Of a DNA stretch of 64,000 nt, positions 24,356 through 34,800 are shown piece after piece (within the stretch, counting starts at the first letter, position 1; each line of letters begins with the position of its first letter). The notes under the pieces are model-generated. The model made no database searches and was not told the DNA's origin. It saw only the letters and a list, made by a program, of their open reading frames with translations. The translations under genes were made by a program, and so were the position numbers. This DNA is from an uncultured Ruminiclostridium sp. (GTDB lineage: Bacteria; Bacillota; Clostridia; Oscillospirales; Ruminococcaceae): assembly GCA_947594425.1 (NCBI GenBank), contig CANQED010000001.1:1-64000 (forward strand), given 5' to 3'.

Positions 24356-24388
24356 GGCAGAATGCTTTGTATTGATTGGCATTCTGCC
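24356..24388 (-). promoter_or_regulatory. Intercistronic hairpin after the WXG100 gene
   Basis: GGCAGAATGC (24356-24365) and GCATTCTGCC (24379-24388) form a perfect 10-bp stem that extends by CATT/AATG after a bulge. There is no T run on the minus strand, so it is more likely an mRNA-stabilising or processing structure than a terminator. It would let WXG100 be made in excess over the downstream genes. Confidence 0.45.
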
Positions 24389-24412
24389 GAATGTCTCCAT
24401 GTGCCAGAGTCA

Positions 24413-24718
24413 TTATCCTCTGAGTTTGCTTCCGGTCTCACGGTCGACGCGTTGCATTTCTTCGGAATATGTTGTAAGGTTTCTATGCATTTCCTCAAAC
24501 AATTTAACTGCTTGATTAAGACATTTTTCTTTAATGTCTGAATACCGTGACTCATAGCCGGTAGCCGCCTCGCCCTTCCATCCGTTGGCACGAAGCTCAG
24601 CTATAGTTCTATCCATGCTCTTAATAAGACTCATCATGTTATTCATATTGTCTTTAATTACTTTTGCCTTTTCACCGGCAATTTGGGCATTTAGATAGAT
24701 CGTTCCAACTTCAGCCAT
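24413..24718 (-). CDS. WXG100-family secreted protein (EsxA-like)
   Basis: A 101-residue helical-hairpin protein with the WXG turn in RANGWKGEAATGY (~42-54) and a C-terminal Y/E-containing helix ending EEMQRVDRETGSKLRG, which resembles the YxxxD/E secretion signal region. WXG100 proteins are exported by EssC and are needed for secretion of other substrates. ATG 24718 follows AAAGGAGG; a start six codons upstream lies before that site. It lies just downstream of essC, 71 bases after its stop. Confidence 0.9.
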   Translation of the reverse strand: MAEVGTIYLNAQIAGEKAKVIKDNMNNMMSLIKSMDRTIAELRANGWKGEAATGYESRYSDIKEKCLNQAVKLFEEMHRNLTTYSEEMQRVDRETGSKLRG

Positions 24719-24789
24719 TTTATTTCCTCCTTTCATATTAAAATTTATATAGTAAAATCAGCGCGAACTGATCCACTACCGATAATTTA

Positions 24790-27700
24790 TTACTCGGCTT
24801 TGACGAGTTTAAGCTTGGTGACGATACTGTCATCAATATAGTAGGCGTCGCCAATGCCAAGCTTTTTCCGATTTGCTTTTATATCGTCATACGACACATC
24901 GAACGGCTTTAGATTATCAAGATCCTCAAAGCAGATAAGATGCCGCTCCTGCTTTATCATATTGATCGGTTCGGGAGCATCATAGGATACTGACGCATTA
25001 ACGTAGTTTGCGAATATGACGGCCACATTCATACCCTTATAGCGGCTCACGATATCGGTGAATTGCTCCGTCAGCTCTATATCATCGCCGATAACTTTGG
25101 CGACATCATTATTCTGTACCACAAGCAGGAGTAATTCGCCCGGGTCGCCCATTGTGCCGTTTTCTATCAAGCTGTCATATCTGGATTCAAGCTTGGAGTG
25201 CCAATCGCTTATTACGGAATGAATTTCATCGGCGCCGAGCGTATAGCCGCTGACGATGCTTAAATCTTTAAACTCGGCGTATTTTCTTGAGACGTCATCG
25301 AATATCACAACACTTGAAGGATACTCGGTCTTGATAGATTCTAAAGAAAGAAGAATATTCTTAATGAAATTCTTGTGTCCGGTATTTTCCTTACCGCATA
25401 TACCGATCAGTCCGAGGCTCGCAAGATCCAAGTAGAACGGTTCGACCTCGTTGTAGGTAAGACCGACGGCAAGATTATATGATTTCGGATTTATGCTGAA
25501 ATTGTGATACAGAGAATTTTCATCAAGCACAGCAGGAATGAACGGTATCGGTTTTGCTTTCGCGGCGTTGATAATATTGCTGTTGATATCTTCTATCAGC
25601 TGTTGTATTTCGCCGACCCTTTCGATTTCCTTTTCAGCAGCAAAAGCGAGATAGGTTTGACATTCCATTATACGCTTATCAATTTCAAGCACACATCGTC
25701 CCGGCTTTTCGTCAGGCGTCAAAGTAATGTGGTCGAAGAGATTGTTATATTCGCTGCTGTCGTTACAGAACAGGGCGATTTTGTTGGAAAAATTAGCAAG
25801 ATATCTGTATCCGATCCCCGACGTCTGAGAGTTGGCCGCTATAGTGGAAATGCCGACAGACAAGCCCTCCCGTACGAGCAGCAGCAAGCTGTCATCATCT
25901 TGTAAATACAGTTCAATAAGCGCGGTCAGATTATCTATGAACAAATAGATCAGCGGCAGATCGCTGTACCCTGCTTCAACATATGACGCGAATGAACTTA
26001 CGCCGACCGATGCTAATCTTTCCTTTCTTACTGCCATCTCGTCAAATAAAAGCTTAAAAAGATTTTTGAGCTTTTCATCTTCTGATGAACAGACAACTCC
26101 TCCGACTTGCTTAAGCGGTTCAAAGCTCTTAAGAACCATTGAACCGAAGTCTAAAATGTATATATTTGCCTGTGCGGAGGTCCTTGTAGATGCTATGCTT
26201 CGTATCAGGCTTTGCAGCAAATTGGTCTTGCCATATTGAGAAGAACCTATTATCAGCGTATTCTTCTTTTCTATATTGAGTTTTGCAACGCCCTGATATT
26301 GATTATCCGGATCGTCGTAAACACCAATGGCAGTGAGAGAGATATCGCCGTCAATATTCTGCGGATACAGTATCCTTTCGCTCAAAGAGGGCAGGCAAAT
26401 ATTATCCAGCTTTTCAATATTGTGATTTTTACAGTAGGCGTTTACGTACTGTACGACAGCCTCCAACTGCGTTTTGACGTCGCCGGACGCTTCTCGTTTT
26501 TTCCGTACATATACGGGCGTCCTTTTTCCCGATTCGCTGACACTGTAAAGAGTAAATTCCTTTACAGTGCTGTCTAATATCTTTGACGGAGCGCCGCTGT
26601 ATGCCGATTGGAACAGCTCGAATATTTCGTTGTTGCCGACTTGAAAATAAGCTCTGCCCGGTTCTTTGATCTCTGCTGCAAGAGGAGATTTCAGCACCTC
26701 GTTGCTGTCCTCTTGACTTTGTACCTTTAGACACAGCTTGAACCGAGAATTGCTCCATATCTGATCGTCTACCTGCCCGTAGGGCTTTTGCGTGGCAAGT
26801 ATCAGATGCACGCCAAGACTTCGCCCTATTCTCGCCGCGGAGATAAGCTCTTTCATGAAATCAGGCTGTTCCGCTTTTAATTCGGCAAATTCATCAACTA
26901 TAAGCACTAAATGGGGTATGGGCGTTTTTACCTGTCCCTCTTTATATTTCTGTATGTATTTATTTATGTGATTTACGTCGGCTTGAGCAAACAGACGCTG
27001 TCTTTTTTGCAATTCCGCTTTTATAGAGCGCAGGGAACGGTCAATTTCTTTTCCGTCAATATTAGTGATAGCCCCCAAAAGGTGCGGCAAGGCTTTGAAT
27101 TGATTTACCATACCGCCGCCTTTAAAATCAATAATGACAAACGAGATCTCATATGGATGGAAAAGCGTGGCTGCGGATAATATGTAAGTTTGCAGAATTT
27201 CAGATTTTCCCGAGCCGGTCGTACCGGCGACCAGCCCGTGCGGACCATGTGCCTTGTCATGAAGATCCAGCGATATTTTCCCGGCTTTGGAAACTCCTAT
27301 AGGCGCCGCCATAGACTTTGTCACGTCCGTTTGAGCCCAACGTGAAGCGAGATCCATATCGTCTGCGTCTAAAATGTTAAGCAGCTCAAACAGGGATATA
27401 TTTTTTGTAAGTGTGCCTTCAAGAGAAATTTCTTCAGTATAGACAGGCGCGAGGAATTGAACGATCCTATCGGCTTCATTATCGCTTATCTGACGGTATG
27501 TAAAATCAACGCTCTTATCTTTATTTGACGTTTGGATAAGCGAACCCTCCGTATCGGATCTCAATTCTATAATTCGGCTGCATCCGAGCGGGATTTTCGT
27601 CCTCGAATTTTCCATGAAAATAAAAGTAAAACCGAGTTTATGTCCTTCGTTAATAAATTTTGACAACGGATGGCTTTGAAATCCGCAGTCATCATAAAAG

Positions 27701-29283
27701 AAAACGACCAGGTGAGGAGCGCAGGCTTCCTCGCTGCGCTGTGCAAGCTCTTTGTAAAGGTAGTCAAAGATCCTCGCCTTGCTCTCATCGTCGCAAACTA
27801 TGTATCTTGCTCCCGAAAGTTCTTCATAAGCGTGCGGCAAAAAACGCAGCCAAGAGATCTTATCTTTATTTGATTTGTTCGCAATGAAAAACAGCTTTAC
27901 ATCCGTCGGATAATGTCGCGCGCAAATGTCCGTAACCATATTTTTCATTATGGCAAAGCGCAGATTTTCCGAGCCGACTATCCCTATCGCATTTGCTTCT
28001 TTAAGAGCGCACACGACAGGAGCGTTTTGCAGAACTTTTTCTTTCTCGCTGATCTTACCCGGTATTAATTGCAAGTCGTCTTCGATTTCCAAACGTTCCT
28101 GCTTTTTGTAATTTATCTTCCGCTCAGCCTGAATGCTTCCGATACCGAGCCGTACAGCCAAAAAATCTTCATCGCAAGGCAATCTGTCAAACAGGTCGCC
28201 CGAAAAGTCAAATATCATTCTTTTTTCTGTTTCGAGATCCGGATAGATAGTTTCAAGCGCAATACGCTCTTTATCTCTGTATTCGGTTATCTCCGTTTGT
28301 TTTTCCTCGGCGTATTTATGATATTTCTCTATCCTTTGCCTGCATTCGGTTTTATAGTCTTTTTTGCCCTGCGTGATACCGATAATCGTTGTCAGAACTG
28401 CGGTTACTCCTGAAAGCGCGCTGAGTATTATCATGCTCGTACCGCCCATAAACGCCATCAAGCCGGATATCATAAGCATACTGATCGAAGGCAGAAGTGC
28501 TGCCAGTATGTTGTTTTTCGGTTTGCTCGGCTTGCTTGGCGGATCAAGTATTTCTATTTCGTCTTTGTTCAGCACCAACTTTAACCGCGTATTTCTAGTA
28601 AATTCGGGATAGTTTTTCGGCGTTGGCATATCCTCATAATAAAGTCCGTTTATCAGAATATCATCTCGTATCTCCGTCCAAAGAAGATCGTTTTTATAAT
28701 AAAACACAAAATCGGATATTGAGAAGAAATCCCCGTTTTTAACTGTGCATTTTTGATGTACCTTTGTCCTGTTGAGATATACGCCATAGGTGGTTTTTTC
28801 AACGGTAAGCATCAAGCCGTCGCTTGTTTTATTCAAAAAAATACCGTCTGATCGTACAAATATGCTTTTCAGCACGATCTGATATGACGGCGTAGTGCCT
28901 ATTTGCAAAGAATTAACGGCAGAAATATCGATCGCTCTTTCATATCTGCGCCGTTCAAGCTCAAAATCCAATAAATACTCTATGCCAAAGACTTCATTCT
29001 CGGATTCTTTATATTTGACGGAAAAAGTCATGCCGTTTGCTAACGGCAGTGTCAGAAACTTGCGAACATCGCCGATATCAAGGTAAAGATTGTCCGAACA
29101 GGTGACAGTCCACGATTCATTCTGTCTTACAAAGTACAGTGCGACTGCTTCAAAGAACAGATCCTTATGAATGCGTATGTGACAATCCGAGTCGGTGCCG
29201 ACTTTAATTTGTTGCACATCGGTCGGCAATTCAATTTCTCTATAGATATTTTTTCCTGAAATATTTATTCTGTACCTGTTCAT
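24790..29283 (-). CDS. essC: EssC-type FtsK/SpoIIIE ATPase of type VII secretion
   Basis: A 1497-residue membrane ATPase. The N-terminus has two FHA-like domains (~1-95 and ~100-200), then two hydrophobic segments at ~255-305 (LLPSISMLMISGLMAF, MIILSALSGVTAVLTTIIG). Three FtsK-type ATPase domains follow. D1 has Walker A GTTGSGKS (~690) and Walker B LVLIVDEFAEL (~795). D2 has GSSQYGKT (~1016), lacking the usual first glycine pattern. D3 has GKENTGHKN (~1299), a degenerate P-loop. This matches Firmicutes EssC, the motor and likely conduit for WXG100 substrates. The gene lies directly after YukD and before WXG100. The name essC is given by homology of architecture. Confidence 0.93.
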   Translation of the reverse strand: MNRYRINISGKNIYREIELPTDVQQIKVGTDSDCHIRIHKDLFFEAVALYFVRQNESWTVTCSDNLYLDIGDVRKFLTLPLANGMTFSVKYKESENEVFGIEYLLDFELERRRYERAIDISAVNSLQIGTTPSYQIVLKSIFVRSDGIFLNKTSDGLMLTVEKTTYGVYLNRTKVHQKCTVKNGDFFSISDFVFYYKNDLLWTEIRDDILINGLYYEDMPTPKNYPEFTRNTRLKLVLNKDEIEILDPPSKPSKPKNNILAALLPSISMLMISGLMAFMGGTSMIILSALSGVTAVLTTIIGITQGKKDYKTECRQRIEKYHKYAEEKQTEITEYRDKERIALETIYPDLETEKRMIFDFSGDLFDRLPCDEDFLAVRLGIGSIQAERKINYKKQERLEIEDDLQLIPGKISEKEKVLQNAPVVCALKEANAIGIVGSENLRFAIMKNMVTDICARHYPTDVKLFFIANKSNKDKISWLRFLPHAYEELSGARYIVCDDESKARIFDYLYKELAQRSEEACAPHLVVFFYDDCGFQSHPLSKFINEGHKLGFTFIFMENSRTKIPLGCSRIIELRSDTEGSLIQTSNKDKSVDFTYRQISDNEADRIVQFLAPVYTEEISLEGTLTKNISLFELLNILDADDMDLASRWAQTDVTKSMAAPIGVSKAGKISLDLHDKAHGPHGLVAGTTGSGKSEILQTYILSAATLFHPYEISFVIIDFKGGGMVNQFKALPHLLGAITNIDGKEIDRSLRSIKAELQKRQRLFAQADVNHINKYIQKYKEGQVKTPIPHLVLIVDEFAELKAEQPDFMKELISAARIGRSLGVHLILATQKPYGQVDDQIWSNSRFKLCLKVQSQEDSNEVLKSPLAAEIKEPGRAYFQVGNNEIFELFQSAYSGAPSKILDSTVKEFTLYSVSESGKRTPVYVRKKREASGDVKTQLEAVVQYVNAYCKNHNIEKLDNICLPSLSERILYPQNIDGDISLTAIGVYDDPDNQYQGVAKLNIEKKNTLIIGSSQYGKTNLLQSLIRSIASTRTSAQANIYILDFGSMVLKSFEPLKQVGGVVCSSEDEKLKNLFKLLFDEMAVRKERLASVGVSSFASYVEAGYSDLPLIYLFIDNLTALIELYLQDDDSLLLLVREGLSVGISTIAANSQTSGIGYRYLANFSNKIALFCNDSSEYNNLFDHITLTPDEKPGRCVLEIDKRIMECQTYLAFAAEKEIERVGEIQQLIEDINSNIINAAKAKPIPFIPAVLDENSLYHNFSINPKSYNLAVGLTYNEVEPFYLDLASLGLIGICGKENTGHKNFIKNILLSLESIKTEYPSSVVIFDDVSRKYAEFKDLSIVSGYTLGADEIHSVISDWHSKLESRYDSLIENGTMGDPGELLLLVVQNNDVAKVIGDDIELTEQFTDIVSRYKGMNVAVIFANYVNASVSYDAPEPINMIKQERHLICFEDLDNLKPFDVSYDDIKANRKKLGIGDAYYIDDSIVTKLKLVKAE

Positions 29284-29296
29284 TACTTACATTCCT

Positions 29297-29551
29297 CTAT
29301 TCCGTGTAATACACGATCGTCCCGTTTCGCACGCCAAAGTCGGACAGCTTTCTGTTGCCTTTCAGCAAGGCTATCGGATTTTCCGTCTTTAGATAGCATT
29401 GTTTTATGTCGGTAATATCTATTTCCAAATCAAAGGCGGAATTAATCGCCATAACAAACTCGTTTGCCGTTATATCCAAAGGAGTTTCTATATCGGCTTG
29501 TATATCTCTGAGTTTGTCTTTGAATATAATTATAGCTGATTCTTTCGTCAT
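29297..29551 (-). CDS. YukD/EsaB-like ubiquitin-fold protein
   Basis: An 84-residue beta-grasp protein: IIIFKDKLRDIQADIETPLDITANEFVMAINSAF ... LLKGNRKLSDFGVRNGTIVYYTE. The 'L.d.gV.nGT.v' ending is typical of YukD-type WXG100-associated ubiquitin-like proteins, which lack the C-terminal Gly-Gly needed for conjugation. In Bacillus and Staphylococcus it is a cytoplasmic accessory subunit of type VII secretion. The start at 29551 follows TGAGGTAAACGG. It is 13 bases upstream of essC and 10 bases downstream of the MinD-like gene. Confidence 0.88.
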   Translation of the reverse strand: MTKESAIIIFKDKLRDIQADIETPLDITANEFVMAINSAFDLEIDITDIKQCYLKTENPIALLKGNRKLSDFGVRNGTIVYYTE

Positions 29552-29561
29552 ACCGTTTACC

Positions 29562-30617
29562 TCATGATAATAATAATGCTATTTTTTGAAAGGCGCTGAT
29601 TTTTGCAATTTCATTTATCGTCATACTGTCGCAGTCGGAAATATGTTCTATATATTCATTTACCGTAAATTTAGATGTAAATTCGGTCCGGAGCAGAGCG
29701 TTCTCGCTTGTCTGTTCAAAATCATTGCATACGAGAATATATTTATCCGACGACATTCCGTTGATATTGGAAATAAGGCGTTTTGCAGCAAATGCGGCCT
29801 GTGGATTTTGCTTTGTAACGATGATCACTTTATCGGCATCTTTCATCAGCTTTGCGTTGACCTCGTCAAAAGTGTTTACGGCGTCCACTATGACATAATC
29901 ATATTCGTTTGACGCTTTTGCGGTCTCGGCGAGTTTTTCGTATATTGAATAGTCCAATCCGACCGACATAATATCAGCCTTAAAAGGCGGTATATAATAA
30001 TACTCTTCTTTTCTTATCAGCGGGCGAATGCTGTCGTATATGCCGTTATTAAAGTCTTCCGAGTTAGTGTAAGTATATAAATCGTTTAAAGGCGATCTGT
30101 CCGCAAGTCTGTATTGAAAAGACTGTAAATAATCCGCGTTGATATAGAGCGCCGTTTTCCCTATCATAGCCAAACACTGACAGGCGGCAAGAGCCAGTGT
30201 TGTTTTTCCCGTGCCGCCGCAGGCTGAGGTCACTAAAATAAGCCGAGAAGCATTTTTATGAATGGAAGGGTCGGTGCTTCCGAGATTATCTCTTAAAATC
30301 TGCGAGAATATGGATTTGATATTTGTATACTTGTAAATTGTCGTGACATTAATACCTTCCGACCGCTCATTTTCTTCCTGCTCGGACATGAGATAGATGT
30401 TTGCTATATTATGTCTTTGTAAAGAAGAGTCATATAAATTGTCGGCTATTATCAGCACATTCGCACTTTGGGGTTTTGAAAATTTATTTCTGAATATCTC
30501 GGCGTCGGTGATAACTTCTAACTCTATTTTTTCAAAATACTCCTCGGCAAATTTCACCTGTATAGGGACAATATAGTTTAAGTCCGTATCTACAATGATA
30601 ACCCGCGACTTTACCAT
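29562..30617 (-). CDS. MinD/CpaE-like ATPase with receiver-like N-terminus
   Basis: A 351-residue protein. The first ~110 residues (VIIVDTDLNYIVPIQVKFAEEYF...VLIIADNLYD...) resemble a receiver-like fold without a clear phospho-acceptor set, as in CpaE/TadZ. Then comes a P-loop ATPase of the MinD/ParA group with the deviant Walker A SACGGTGKTTLALA (~132-145), a second switch in YDYVIVDAVNTFDE (~248-261) and VIIVTKQNPQAAFAAKRLI. CpaE-like ATPases position secretion machines at a cell pole, so this may place the EssC apparatus (inference). ATG 30617 follows AAGGAGGAG. It lies between the FHA protein and YukD. Confidence 0.83.
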   Translation of the reverse strand: MVKSRVIIVDTDLNYIVPIQVKFAEEYFEKIELEVITDAEIFRNKFSKPQSANVLIIADNLYDSSLQRHNIANIYLMSEQEENERSEGINVTTIYKYTNIKSIFSQILRDNLGSTDPSIHKNASRLILVTSACGGTGKTTLALAACQCLAMIGKTALYINADYLQSFQYRLADRSPLNDLYTYTNSEDFNNGIYDSIRPLIRKEEYYYIPPFKADIMSVGLDYSIYEKLAETAKASNEYDYVIVDAVNTFDEVNAKLMKDADKVIIVTKQNPQAAFAAKRLISNINGMSSDKYILVCNDFEQTSENALLRTEFTSKFTVNEYIEHISDCDSMTINEIAKISAFQKIALLLS

Positions 30618-30629
30618 ACCTGCTCCTCC

Positions 30630-31544
30630 TTATCTGATCTCTGCTTTGAAGCTGCTGTTTGATAAACGCACAATGTCGCCGTTTCTGATAGGCAGCTGCT
30701 GATTTGGTCCTACTCTTGCCCCGTTTACGAATGTTCCGTTTGAGCTTATCAGATCCGATATAGTAAATTGACCTTCACTTCGCTTTATAACGCAGTGTTT
30801 TCGGCTTATGGTGTTGTTAAAGGATATTACGCCGTCAACGGCAGCGGCGTTTTTGCCTATGGTATATTCGTCTTTGTCTATAACAAACTCCAATTGCTCC
30901 AATGTGTTTATCGATACTAAATGCAAAACAGGCGCGGTTGCGTAAGACGTTTGATCGTCATAGCGCGGCAGCTTTTCATCTGCGCTTTTAATATGCGTAT
31001 ATATATCGTCCAAAGTCAGCCGTCTGTTTTTAAGGTCGGATATCAAGCTGTTTATTTGCTGAGAGCATAAAGCGAGAGGCAAACCCGAGATCATATTCAG
31101 CAGCGAGGCGCGCAGCTCGTTTTCAAAGCTTGAATAATCGTCAAACCATCTTTTGCTTATCGGCAGATAAACCAAGAACACCTTATATGTTGCGGGGTCG
31201 ACAAATATATGCTCAAACGCAATATCAATATTTTCACAGCATAAAAATCCGTTGGCCTTGATATTTACGATGTTTGCGAGCAGATTGTTTACGAGCAGCC
31301 GAAGCCCGTCGGCGTCCGCAAGCGAAACAAGCGACGAAAACGCTTTCAGATCATCGGTGAGATAAAAAAGTTGAATTTTATCGTTGAAAAGCATCTTCAT
31401 ACACTTGACAAGGCAGTCGTCTTTTTGACTGTGCATCACTTTATATTCGGTAGTCAAAAAAAGCCCGCTGTCGCCGAGAATATAAGTAAGGTTATCCCCT
31501 AAACACATTTCTGTTATCAAAGTTTTTCTTTCCTGTAAATTCAT
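30630..31544 (-). CDS. FHA-domain protein with DUF6382-like N-terminus (type VII locus)
   Basis: A 304-residue protein. Residues ~1-190 are a mixed alpha/beta domain of the DUF6382 type (TYILGDSGLFLTTEYKVM, ENIDIAFEHIFVDPATYKVFLVYLPI). Residues ~215-304 are an FHA domain with its pThr-binding signature: YTIGKNAAAVDGVISFNN, ISRKHCVI, and SSNGTFVNGARV. It lies where EssB/YukC would be expected in other Firmicutes loci, and DUF6382 may be a distant equivalent, but it lacks a membrane segment. It likely binds a phosphothreonine made by the kinase encoded upstream. ATG 31544 follows AAGGAG. Confidence 0.82.
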   Translation of the reverse strand: MNLQERKTLITEMCLGDNLTYILGDSGLFLTTEYKVMHSQKDDCLVKCMKMLFNDKIQLFYLTDDLKAFSSLVSLADADGLRLLVNNLLANIVNIKANGFLCCENIDIAFEHIFVDPATYKVFLVYLPISKRWFDDYSSFENELRASLLNMISGLPLALCSQQINSLISDLKNRRLTLDDIYTHIKSADEKLPRYDDQTSYATAPVLHLVSINTLEQLEFVIDKDEYTIGKNAAAVDGVISFNNTISRKHCVIKRSEGQFTISDLISSNGTFVNGARVGPNQQLPIRNGDIVRLSNSSFKAEIR

Positions 31545-31561
31545 GTGTTCTCCTTCTTCAT

Positions 31562-31653
31562 GTTATTTACTGCAAGCTGACCTGTGAGCTTACCTCATAA
31601 ATCAGCTTCCGGTAAATAACTCTCCGCCTTCCCGCACGTGATTGTGCGGGAAG
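31562..31653 (-). promoter_or_regulatory. Two nested hairpins before the secretion-core genes
   Basis: GTTATTTAC (31562-31570) pairs with GTAAATAAC (31612-31620). Inside, AAGCTGA (31574-31580) pairs with TCAGCTT (31602-31608), then TGAG with CTCA. A second hairpin, CTTCCCGCAC/GTGCGGGAAG, occupies 31628-31653. On the minus strand they lie immediately upstream of the FHA-gene ribosome site. The 313-base gap 31545-31857 shows no convincing gene apart from a Lys/Arg-rich 65-codon frame (ATG 31868, minus) without a ribosome site. Confidence 0.5.
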
Positions 31654-31857
31654 TACGGAATTTGTTATTATCAGATCGTTTCTTTTGTATGGACGATCAT
31701 TACTTCGTCTATAATTTTGAATTTTTTGGCGAGCCGTTTCTTTTGTCTGAGCCGTTTTCTGCAAAGTCTTTGTTTTCTGAAGTTTTGTGCAATTTTATTC
31801 AGAGCCGATATCTTATGTATATTTTCATTATCGATAACCGTATATTTGCAGCCGGTA

Positions 31858-34800
31858 TTATTGGTCATGGCGATAATTTCTTTTTGTTTTTCCGCAGGTG
31901 AGCGCCATGATACAGCCGCAAACGACAAGTATTATAAGCGAATACCGAAGCTCAATAATATCAAAGCCGCCGGTCTGCGGAGACGAGCTTTCTTGCGAAT
32001 TGTCAGCGTCTGTATTGATCGTATGGTCGCCCTCCTGCAAAGCGGTAAATACAAGTTCACCGTCATTTGCTTGGATAGTCATGGTAAATATTGAACGATT
32101 TTCGGCAGTTATGACGTTCTCGGTCACGGACAGCGGCGTTCCTTCTACAATGCTGAACTCCTTAGATGCTATCACATTTCCGTCGGCGTCTTTTGCGGTC
32201 AGCGAATGCGCTCCCATTTCAACCGTGTTAAAGCGGAAAAATCCGTTACTGTCGGTACGTGCGGTCTGTATCTCAGAATGAAGCTCGATCGGCACATCTG
32301 CCATGGGTTCTCCGCTTTTATCAACTAATTGACCGATAAACGTTACATATTCAGCGCTTTGCAGATCTTCGTTTTCTAATTGAGCGATAACCGCTTCGGC
32401 GTTGACAAGCTCGTCATAATTTGCGATGATCTTCTGCTGCGCATCGGTAAGCAGATTGTAGGCTTTCCTTGCTTCTTCGACCTTTTCTTTGTCGCTTAAT
32501 GTGATATTTTCGGGAAGCTTTGCTATCATGTCTGAAACCTTATCGGCGGCTTTTCTGTCAGCTTCTGCCGCTTTCTCGTATTCTTCCAAAGCAGACACGG
32601 CATTTTCCGCTTTTACCAAATCGGAATAATTTGCCACAAGCTCCTTTTGTGCGTCAGTGAGAGCGTCATATGCTTCTCTCGCGGCGCTTATTGATGCTTT
32701 GTCGGATAGAGCGGGAGATTTCGGCAGCTCGCCGATAAGATTTTCTACGGTTTTTGCCGCCGCCTTGTCTTCTTCGTTTGCTTTTTCTTGTAATTTTAAA
32801 GCGGCGATCGTACTTTCGGCGTCGGTCAATTTACCGTAATTTACAACGTCCTGCTTTTGTATGTCCGTCAAAGCGTCATACGCTTTTCTTGCAGCTTCAA
32901 CAGCGCCTTCGTCATTCAGCGTTACCGACTCGGGTATCGCATTTATAAGAGTAATTACTTCATTTACCGGAATTTTTGCTTTTTCCTCATCGTTTAATTC
33001 TTTAAGCATGTTTTCGGCGTCGATAAGCTTGTTTAAGTTGGAAACATATTTCTTTTGCTGAGCGGTCAGGTTTTCATATGCGCTTCTTGCGCTGTCTACT
33101 GCCGCTTTGTCATTTAATGTTACGGGATACGGCAGAGAATTTATCGCAGCCGTAACAGCGTCGGCGGCAGCTCTGTCATTGTTTTCTTTTTCTTCTAAAC
33201 TTTTCAGCGCCTGCTCTGCCGCTGTCAGCTTGTCATAGTTAGTGACCTTATTTTTTTGCGCATCGGTCAGCGCATCATATGCGTCCCTTGCCTTTTGGAT
33301 AGTATCCTTGTCGCTCGATCCGACGGTATCGGGTATCTCGTCTATCAGCGAAATGACATTATCTACAGCCGTATCGGTTTTTTGTATATCTATTGTAAAG
33401 TTTTGCGCTGTGCGTTTAAGTTCGCCCTCGTGGGTATTGTTCGGATCTCCTCCGCCTGTGCGAAATTCTGCGGCTATAGTGTTAGAACCGCTCTTGTCGG
33501 CTTTATTCTCAAAAGTTTGGCTTCTTATAGTGATCCTTGTGCTTCCTTCCGAGACGTCATAATCCGTACCCTCTATAAGTTTTTCACCGTTTAACCAAAA
33601 GTCAACAAAGTCTGCGAAAGCGCCGTTCGAGCGGAACACTTGGTCGCCGGTCTCTTTAAGCACAAATCCGTGGTCCCCGTATGTGTCTTCACCTATGGTA
33701 TCAAGAATATCATAGCCATCGTCGGAGGCTTCAAAGACGTTGTCGTTAGTGTTTTCTTTTACATTCAAGGTCAATTCGACAAAAGAGGGTTCAAAGTAAG
33801 TATAATCGGCTTCTACCGTAAAATGGTATTCTCCCGCTTTAAGCGGCGTGCCGTATATCTCGCCGGTTTTCGTATTAAGCTCGACGCCTTCGGGAAGCTC
33901 TCCCGAATATAATCCAAAGGTAACTTCATTCCAATCATGTATGTTGTTTGTAGCGACGATATGAGAATACGGAACATACTTTACGGCGTCGGTGAGAGTT
34001 TCGGTGATGATATCAGGCTGTTGTGCTGTGCCGTTCAATTCGATAAGTACAGGCTCTTGTCCTTTCGCTTTGATAATTAATGTGCCTTTTACCTCCCCTT
34101 CTCCGTCCGGAAGCAGTCTGATTTTGGCAAGGTTAGGTATTTCTCCGTATTTTGTATCGGAAGAAGTGGTCGTGAACGCCGCAAGCGTATCGTTGCCTGT
34201 TCCTCCTACAGTCCAATAAGGATCAAGCTTAACATTTTCCGCATCTAAAAGCTCTACGCTAAGCTCCTTGAGCGGCGCGTTTCCTATATTTGCTATCAGA
34301 ATATCATGCTTATATTCAAAGTACTCGTCAAGGATAACCTCTCTTTCGCTCGGCCCGTACACATATAGCTCGGGGCCGTTGTTGTTCAGCTTTTTGAAGG
34401 TTATCCAATAATTGCGGTTGTTTTCTTTTCCGTTGTCAATTATTACACCGGTGTATTGTTGATTTTCACTGCTGAAATCTCTTATGTGATCTTCCTCTAC
34501 CTTTGCGCCGGTGTCCTTAGATACGGCATATACTCTATCCGTGTTAGCATACCAGAAATTCGGCTTTAACTTGGTCAAATCGGCGTCGGGGTCATTAATA
34601 AACAAAGTCTGATAACCATAGCCGTAGTACGTATCCATGTTGATAGATTTGCCGTTTTCTACTGCATATGTATCATAAGCATTACCCTGATCGTCTGTTG
34701 CACCTGTTACCCTGAACCATGGGTCGGTCTCACCAACTATAGGCTTATCAGTAAATTCCATCCATTTATTGCGGTTATCCACGACTTTTACAGTAATTTT

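Noticed and set aside
24304-24591. Minus-strand 95-codon frame overlapping WXG100
   Set aside because: It is a different frame of the WXG100 gene, with no ribosome site and no family likeness.
31671-31928. Minus-strand 85-codon frame (65 codons from ATG 31868) rich in Lys/Arg after the surface-protein gene
   Set aside because: It overlaps the surface-protein stop, has no clear ribosome site, shows no recognisable family and has a composition consistent with chance in AT-rich DNA.
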